Shown here in pieces: positions 57,462-64,000 of a DNA stretch of 64,000 bases. Numbering within the stretch: position 1 is the first letter of the stretch; each line of letters starts with the position of its first letter. Origin of the DNA: Tolypeutes matacus (taxonomy: Eukaryota > Chordata > Mammalia > Cingulata > Chlamyphoridae). Where the stretch lies: positions 3,710,258 to 3,774,257 of the forward strand of contig JAKSZT010054569.1 of NCBI GenBank assembly GCA_026826555.1. Reading direction: 5' to 3'. The notes under the pieces are model-generated. The model worked only from the letters and a program-made list of their open reading frames with translations. It was not told the origin of the DNA and ran no database searches. Made by a program: the position numbers and the translations under genes.

Positions 57462-57715
57462 TTTTTTTTTTTTTTTTTCAGATTTATTTATCTCCCCCTT
57501 GCTGCTTGTACTCGCTGTGCATTTTTCTGTGTCTGCTTGTCTCCCTTTGTTGCATCATCTTGCTGTGCCAGGTCACCATGCCATGCAGGCTGTCAGCTCA
57601 CCATGCCGCGTGGGCCGGCTTGCCTTCACCAGGAGGCCCCAGGAATCGAACCCGGGGCCCAGGGCCTCCCATATGGTAAACGGGAGCCCAACCACTTGAG
57701 CCATATCTGCTTCCC
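57462..57715 (-). mobile_element. DAS-type SINE, long form
   Basis: The minus strand begins GGGAAGCAGATATGGCTCAA, with the GGTTCGATTCC B-box region and the extra internal segment also seen at 6240-6484. A nine-base duplication, CCCAGGGCC, beside the B-box is unique to this copy. Flanks share TCATTCTT (57454-57461 and 57722-57729). Confidence 0.93.
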
Positions 57716-58670
57716 TCACATTCATTCTTGAAAGACAGTTTTCTTCTCTCAAGTGAGTATATTATTATTTCTTATAATATCCATTGTTACTGAAAAAATA
57801 ACTGTTGGTTTATATTCCTTTATGGATGTGTTTTTTTTCTTGTTCATGGACTATTTTTGGGGTTTATGAACTATTTCTCAGAATAATGTTTTTAAACGTA
57901 TAAAATAAAATATACATGAGATTATAAAGGAAACCTGTTATATTAAAATATAGCTCTATTCATGAACCCCTAAGAGGTCCATGGATCAAATTGCTTTTAA
58001 GCTCTTGCCTTTGCTATTCTGCAATTTCAACATGTATCCTACTTGTGATTCACTGTGTCTGTCAATTCAAAGATTAATATTCTTTGCATCTCTGTTTGTG
58101 ATATCTTTGAAATTTTCCTCATCTTTCTCTCCTTTCTCCAATTAGACATATGGTAGATATTCCTATCCTTTATTTCATGTCTCTTATCCTAGCTTTCATT
58201 ATTTTTCATTGTGTCTCTATACTGCACTCTGGATAATTTCTTCAAATCTATCTTCTCTAATTCAGGCGAATCTAATCTGATGCTTAACCCAACCCACTTG
58301 CTGAATTTGTCACCTCGGTTATTATATTTTCCTCTTTTAGAAGTTCTTTTTTATTCTTCGTATCTGCTTTTTCAATGGTATAATCACTTATTTCTAATTC
58401 ATATTTAACATCCACCCACTTTATTTCTTTAAAAGTACTTATATTTTCTGTTTTGTCAATTCAAATTCCTGAAGTCATTGTTGATCATATTCTGCTATTA
58501 TTTCTGCTGGTTCTTGCTGATAGTACCTTGTTTCCTTGTGTGTTTTACCAAGTGAGCTCCTGTTTCTTAGAACTTTACCTGGGAATTCGTCGAGGACCAG
58601 TTGCAGGTATATTCCTCTAAAGAGAATTTGCATTAGCTTCTTCCAGGCACCTTGAGTGTCGACAATCTAA
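57716..58670 (-). mobile_element. Long old L1, 5' portion present
   Basis: ATTGTGTCTCTATACTGCAC, GGATAATTTCTTCAAATCTA, TCTAATCTGATGCTTAACCC and CTTCTTCCAGGCACCTTGAG match upstream L1 sequence in reverse. With the parts from 54715 it forms about 3 kb of one old element. Confidence 0.7.
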
Positions 58671-59464
58671 ACTATGTTAAAGAAAATTCTTGGCTTGAAG
58701 TTTTTCATTTTAGCACTCTGAGAGTATAAACTCAGGGCTGCAAACTTATATGAGAGCTGTTTTGTGGTTGTGATTTCTCAAGATAGACTTTTCCCTCCTC
58801 TATACCCAACATCAAAGTTAAGATAAACACGTTTCCTTGCTGTCCCTATCTGCAGAATAAATTAATTTCTAGTAGAGCACTGGGGTCCCAATTTTATATA
58901 GAGTCCTCCTACTGGACTTTTAACCTTGGGCAAAACCTTGGATTTGTCTTCAGTCCCCTGTACCCAATAAATTGGCAGAACCTAAATTCAAGGACACCAT
59001 GGTTAGGCAGATGCCCTTGGGTGGAAAGCTGATGTAAGCCCTCATTTATTTCTCTGGATTCCTGCTTAAACATCATTTTTGACTTCTAAAATTATATTAC
59101 TCTCAGTTCCACAAATCATTTTATTTTATTTCTAGAATTTTTAGCCAGGGGGTTGTTCAGATACATAATCTTACAGACTTGGAGAAATAGAAATTGGTAC
59201 GTGTATATTTCAGAAAGTACTCCAGATGATTCTGACGTGGAGTCAGATTTAGATTTAGTTTCTAGTGTTCTGAACTATCCACTGGACATGTTTCCTTGAT
59301 TCCTGCTAACAAAAACAGAAATTTAATTTCTTTCACCCTATATCTATCCTCTCAAATAGGTTTAAGAGTAGGACATCTAAATAAAGAGGAAATATTATAA
59401 GTCAATGCACCAGGTCCATTTTCTATAGAGTGTTCTTGGTACTTATACAAAAGAGAGAAACTGA
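58671..59464. other. Unassigned sequence
   Basis: No gene or repeat recognised. Confidence 0.5.
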
Positions 59465-59685
59465 CATTTCTGAGCACTTGCCAAGCACAAAGTCCTCTGT
59501 TTTGTGGTTTCACATACATTTCCTTTACTTCTACAGACCTAGCAAGTTGAGGATTATTATCTGCACTTTTATAAATAAAGAAAGAGGTTCAGAGAGATGA
59601 AATAAATTAGTCAAGGGCATACATCAGCAAGTAAAGCTGTGCTTTCAACCAAAAGTCAGTGTGACTCAAAAAGAATATGTTTTCT
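59465..59685 (-). mobile_element. MIR SINE
   Basis: GAGCACTTGCCAAGCACAAA, CTACAGACCTAGCAAGTTGA, AAAGAGGTTCAGAGAGATGA and CAAGGGCATACATCAGCAAG follow reverse-complement MIR. Confidence 0.85.
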
Positions 59686-61779
59686 CCTCTACACAATGCT
59701 GTTTCACAGAAGTATAAAATATTATCTCCTGCCTTCCTGGAACTTACATTTTCATTGGTAAATGATGTGCTAACTTAGAGACAAAAAAAAAAGAAAAATC
59801 AATGACAAGCTCAGGACACAAGTCAAGTCAATGGCAAAATGGGCACTTTGAACCAGAGTCTCTGGTTCCAAATGCCATCATTAACCAACCTTAAAGGAAA
59901 ATTAAAATGGATTTTTTGAGAAAATATTTGTAACAGTCTTAACTTTGGGCTAAGTATGCACTATTCTGAGAAACAAGATGCTCATCATAGTGGAAGTTCA
60001 AGTGTGGCAATTCACAGCACACCATTGTCTAACTTGTCAGGTACCAGTGACAGTATTAGCAGTGTCTTTGGGACTATGCCTGGGAGACTGTTTTTCATTT
60101 CCTTATACAAGGATTTTATATGTGTACATTATGCTTGCCCAAAGCTACTTCCATATCAGGAAGACTACAATTTTCAACTATTTTTCTGTGAAAAATGTGC
60201 TATGTTCAACCTGGCACTCTCATTTCTGATGGTAAGCTAACTTGTGGCCTGTGTCAAATATGTTTATTGGGCCTTTATATCCAATGACCGCCAGATTTTG
60301 TTTGTGTAATCAGAACGGACACCAGGATTTTGCTCAGTTATAATTCACTGGTGCACCTGAGGACCCTGAGCCTCTGGATAACACCCCCCACCACCACCAC
60401 ATGTTAGTAACTGTGCTCCTTCAGTCACTTCAGTATGAAACCATGAGTTTGCTCTGTGGGGCCCATACTGTTTGCTTGCTGGCATTCTCGTATTATAGAA
60501 ATATTTCCGAGGCAGAAATCTGGATACAAAAACAAACAAAAAACTATCCTGAAACCTAGGGTCAAGATTTTAAGTTATTATTACCTATAAAAGTGCAGTA
60601 AAAGACACTATCCAAAGAAATTTAAGGCTATGAAACAGAAAGATAAAGGAAAGTCCAACCAAGCATCAACAAGAAAAAGTGAGGTAAGTGGACTCTAGCC
60701 AACTTGAAGGACAAGAGGGAGGGTTGCTTTACATAACTCATAAAAATATGGAACTCAGTGTTTGGGCCTGACTAGAAGTGTGGATGAAATAGCCTCGCAG
60801 TCTGAGTGGCAACATGGAAGGCAGGAGCCTGGAGTTTCTGTCTTGGCTCTACCATTGATATTTCTACAACTGAGGGGAAATAACTGAAACCCCTGTATCT
60901 CTACTTCTTCTGCCGTGAAAGTAGGGGATAGAAGTTTTCTGTTCTGAGGTGTTTCAAGTTCCATTGGGACAGAAGATGAGAAAGAAAGATGGGAAACCAC
61001 TGCTGCTAAAAATCACTAGCACTAGTCAAAGGGTAATGTTTGAAGAATGCAAGGCGCTTTTCACATCTGCCTTTGTGGTGGACTAGTTCACTAGGTTGGA
61101 GTGTATGTTTCATCCCTGCATGCCTTCTGCCTCACTCAGATGTCTCACCAATGTCACTCTGGTCCCAAGATGGCCTGGGCAGGCCCCAAGTGATTCAATG
61201 CAGCCCATTCACCACTGTAGGCAAACTCTCTCAAATCATGCTTTCTATGGCTAGTGAGAAAACAGAATTTTCTTTCCCATGTAGCATAACTCAAGTTTTA
61301 AATATGTTTCTTGCAAAAGCATTCTTATTGGCATTCTTTTGGCTTGCAAAAGCCAGCACACCTTCCCCGAGGTTTTTTTTTTTTCCGAAATGCCAATGTA
61401 GTGTTTGGGAAAAGGGAAACTGTTTAAAAACGAACAAACACACACTGCATTTGACCTCAGAGAATTTTATGGTATTCAGATCTTTTTGGTCTTTGCTACA
61501 GCACAACTTTCTCCTGGTGTAAGATTCCCATTTTAAATATCTATGTTGCAACCATACAACAGATGTGTGAGGGAAACACTGAAAGTTGCTGTTTATTTGG
61601 AGAGGTTTCTGTTTTCTTGGCAGAAGAACAATGTAAACAAAGTCAGTTTGGTCACTGTAAGCTAAGTTCTATCCAAGAAAGTCTTGCCTAGAAAGAAGTC
61701 AGCAACCTCTTTAATGTTGAGGACCACCAAGAGGGCTTCACAAGGAATGTCAGGAGCTGTGGAGAGGAAGCCTATTGTA
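59686..61779. other. Unassigned sequence, 2.1 kb
   Basis: TTCCTGGAACTTACATTTTC near 59735 may be a minus-strand L2 scrap. Frames of 94 codons (59956-60240) and 160 codons (61040-61522) have no splice context or domain and show long hydrophobic or low-complexity runs. A weak acceptor/donor pair bounds 60599-60683. No gene called. Confidence 0.5.
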
Positions 61780-62300
61780 GAGTCAGGACACTGGCAGATC
61801 CAATCATGTCAGTTCCCTGCTTGAACCCTCAAATGGCTCCCTGCTGTTCTTAGCATGCCTTAGAAGGTCCCCACATGATCTGTCCCCAGAGAACCTCTCC
61901 ACTTCATCTCTCCCTGCCCTGCCCTCACACACTAATCTCCAGCCATCATAAGCTCTCCTCCTGGTCTTTGCACATACTATATTCCCTTTGGCTGGAACAC
62001 TCGTCTCCATTCTTTGCCTGGCTATCCCTTACTTATCCTCAGGTCTCAATTTAGACGTCTCTTCCCCCCAGTCAGCTTCCCCTGACTCCCAAATCTGGGT
62101 TAGGGGTCCTTCTAGGGACTCCAAGGCACCCTCTACTTTCCTCTGAAAGCACATATCAAACTGTACCAAAACCCCTCTGGAATGTCAGCTCCTCAAAGGC
62201 AGTGACTCCTATATCTTCTTCTTTATTTTATTCCTCTTGTCTACAGAGCCTGCTACCTGGCATATGCTTAATAGCTGTTGAATAAATGAATGAAGCAAAA
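61780..62300 (+). mobile_element. L2 LINE 3' end
   Basis: CAATCATGTCAGTTCCCTGC, CTCAAATGGCTCCCTGCTGT, CCCCACATGATCTGTCCCCA, CTTTGGCTGGAACACTCGTC, CCTCAGGTCTCAATTTAGAC and TAGCTGTTGAATAAATGAAT are L2 blocks in order to the 3' end. Confidence 0.93.
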
Positions 62301-62569
62301 CGAGGAAACAAAGGAGGGAAGCGAAAAGAGGCAAGAGAGAGAAAACTACTTTTGAAGAAGCAGGGTGGAATGTACACAGAAACAAGTGTCATAAATTTTA
62401 ATGACATCATTTGTTTCTACACAGAAGTTACAGCATGACATAGCCCTACTGCCCTTCTTGTAAACTGCAAAGATTATGTTCCTTTGGTTTTCTTGAGCAA
62501 TGGATAAATGAACTCTGAGATCACTGGAAGGATAAAAACAGAAATGTGATGAACCCCTTTGCATTTTTA
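62301..62569. other. Unassigned sequence
   Basis: No gene or repeat recognised. Confidence 0.5.
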
Positions 62570-62745
62570 CAGCTTTTAAAGAGCTATTATGTAACTCTCT
62601 GGGAGACAGGCAGGAGAGATATTATTATTACTCTCATTTTACACATGAGGAAACAGAGGCTCAGCAACGAGTGACTTGCCAAGGTCACATGTTTATTAAG
62701 TGGTAGAGCCAGCACCAGAGATTAGGCCTTCAAACTCCCGGTTGA
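62570..62745 (-). mobile_element. MIR SINE
   Basis: TTACTCTCATTTTACACATG, AGGAAACAGAGGCTCAGCAA, GACTTGCCAAGGTCACATGT and AAGTGGTAGAGCCAGCACCA are diagnostic. Confidence 0.93.
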
Positions 62746-63189
62746 GGGTGGACTTGGACCCACCAGCACAGTGTGTATATCCTGAACCTGCCTAACTCCT
62801 GAGAAACAGGGGCTCAAGAGCACACAAGTATTAGCCTCCATTTCAAACAAATTACAATAAAATCAAAGTATAATGTTAGAATGTGCCTAATTTATTCTTC
62901 ATAGGCACAATAAACAGAACTATTGCTTAAGAGCAATTTCCTTGAAACCAATGCAAACTTCAGTTAAAAAGAGGAGCTAGAAACCCAGTCAAGTTACCAG
63001 AGACCCACAAATTATGAGTGCTTTAGCTTTTCTACCTGGCTTAAGGTATAATCTCCTGCCAATGTCAACAGGACACTGACCTCATACTGGAAATACCTTC
63101 TTGATTTATGTTGTCAGGCACAGGAAAATTACCATATTAAGCAAATAAGACATATTTGCAGCTTTGAGGAATACATGACATACAATAAA
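62746..63189. other. Unassigned sequence
   Basis: No gene or repeat recognised. Confidence 0.5.
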
Positions 63190-64000
63190 TTACATTTTCA
63201 GATGATATACAATTTAATAACTTTTGACATATGTTTACATTCAGGAAACCATCATCACAATCAAGATAATGAAAATATCCATCATCCTCCAGTTTCCTCT
63301 TACCCTTTGTAATTCCCCCTTCCCACAATTACCCACTTCTGTCCACTTTATTGATTTCTCTTTTGTATTTCATGGTTTTTGTGTGTCATGCTTAAGAAAT
63401 ATTTGCCAAACCCAAACTCATGAAGATTTTCCTGTTTTCTTCTAGATTTTTTATAGTATTAGATCTTGCACTTAAGTCTATAATCTATTTTGAGTTTAAT
63501 TTTATATCTGATGTGAGGAAATGATTGAAGTTCATCTTTTTGCTTATGGCTATCCAATTGATCCAGCACCATTTGTTGAAATGATTATCTTTTCTATACT
63601 GAATTGCCTTAACACCTTGGTAAAAAAAAAAAACAGTTTTCCATATAAGTGCAGTTCTACTGCTAGACTCTCCATTCTGTTTCATTGATCTGTTTTTCTC
63701 TTTTTATGTCATTACCATATTGCCTTTTTACTGTAGCTTCAGCGTTTTGAAATCAGGTACGTGGAAGTACTTCCTCCAACTTTGTTCTTTTTAAAAATTG
63801 CTTTGGCTATTCTCAGTCCTTTGAATTTACATATACATTTTAGAATCAGCTTGTTGATTCCTACAAATAAGTCGCCTGAGATTTTGACTGGGATAGTCTT
63901 GAATCTGTAGACTCCCCCTTTGGGGACAACTGACATCTTAACAATATTGGGGCTTCTGATCCATGGACAGTTACTCCACTTACTTAGGTCTTCTTTATCT
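63190..64000 (-). mobile_element. Old L1: 3' UTR and ORF2, running off the window
   Basis: ATCATCACAATCAAGATAAT belongs to the 3' UTR. From about 63390, CCAAACCCAAACTCATGAAG, TATCCAATTGATCCAGCACC, GTTTCATTGATCTGTTTTTC, ATTGCTTTGGCTATTCTCAG and GATTTTGACTGGGATAGTCT are reverse-complement ORF2. Stops and indels break the frame. Its 5' side continues beyond 64000. Confidence 0.93.

Noticed and set aside
61040..61522. Open frame of 160 codons on the plus strand
   Set aside because: No splice sites at its ends, no recognisable domain, Phe- and Ser-rich low-complexity parts, and an overlapping minus frame over the same bases.

Overview
The window is mammalian nuclear DNA, almost certainly from a xenarthran and most likely an armadillo (Dasypus). 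The evidence is about ten copies of the tRNA-derived DAS-type SINE. Its hallmarks are the A box in TGGCTCAATCAGTAGGG, the B box GGTTCGGTTCC, and flanks such as GGGAAGCGG and CCATATGGGAGGCC. They sit among L1 3' ends and a MaLR-like LTR that also look xenarthran. Older mammal-wide repeats (MIR, L2, MER20-, MER5A- and MER58B-like hAT elements, an MLT1-like LTR, L1M) make up most of the remaining recognisable sequence. No bacterial, organellar or viral genome features are present.

No complete gene was found. All longer open frames lie in transposon remnants, low-complexity DNA or sequence without splice or conservation support. The base composition and repeat content fit a large intron or an intergenic region. 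The best sign of a gene is a 57-bp exon-like segment at 53297-53353 (+): a long pyrimidine tract and CAG in front, GAG|GTAAGA behind, and a single open frame of 18 codons plus split codons. Weaker exon-like segments lie at 43133-43279 (-) and 37782-37862 (+). No host gene can be named.

Layout. 1-5.8 kb: microsatellite with a 10-N gap, a DAS SINE, MIRs and a MER20-like element. 5.8-8.2 kb: old L1 on the minus strand with a DAS insertion, then an L1 3' end on plus. 8.2-16.8 kb: mostly unassigned sequence, with an L1 inserted in a MIR at 11 kb and MIRs at 13.4 and 15.8 kb. 16.8-22.9 kb: xenarthran L1 3' ends on minus, a DAS in a MIR, MER5A-like, an L1 block inside an L2, MER58B-like. 22.9-29 kb: mostly unassigned. 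29-33.3 kb: MLT1-like LTR, old L1s, a solo MaLR-like LTR, MIR and L2. 34.4-41 kb: MIR, L2, a deeply nested L1/L1/SINE/SINE stack and a DAS in L2. 41-48 kb: scattered MIR, L2 and L1. 48.0-48.8 kb: four DAS units. 49-54 kb: mostly unassigned, with an L1M 3' end and the exon candidate. 54.2-58.7 kb: a MIR, a small retroposon and a long, interrupted minus-strand L1. 59-64 kb: MIR, L2 and an L1 (-) running off the end.

Nothing here resembles an undescribed gene system. The informative structure is a datable series of insertions marked by target-site duplications, plus the exon candidates. Repeat names rest on recalled consensus motifs, so subfamily names are tentative and ends of old elements may be off by tens of bases.
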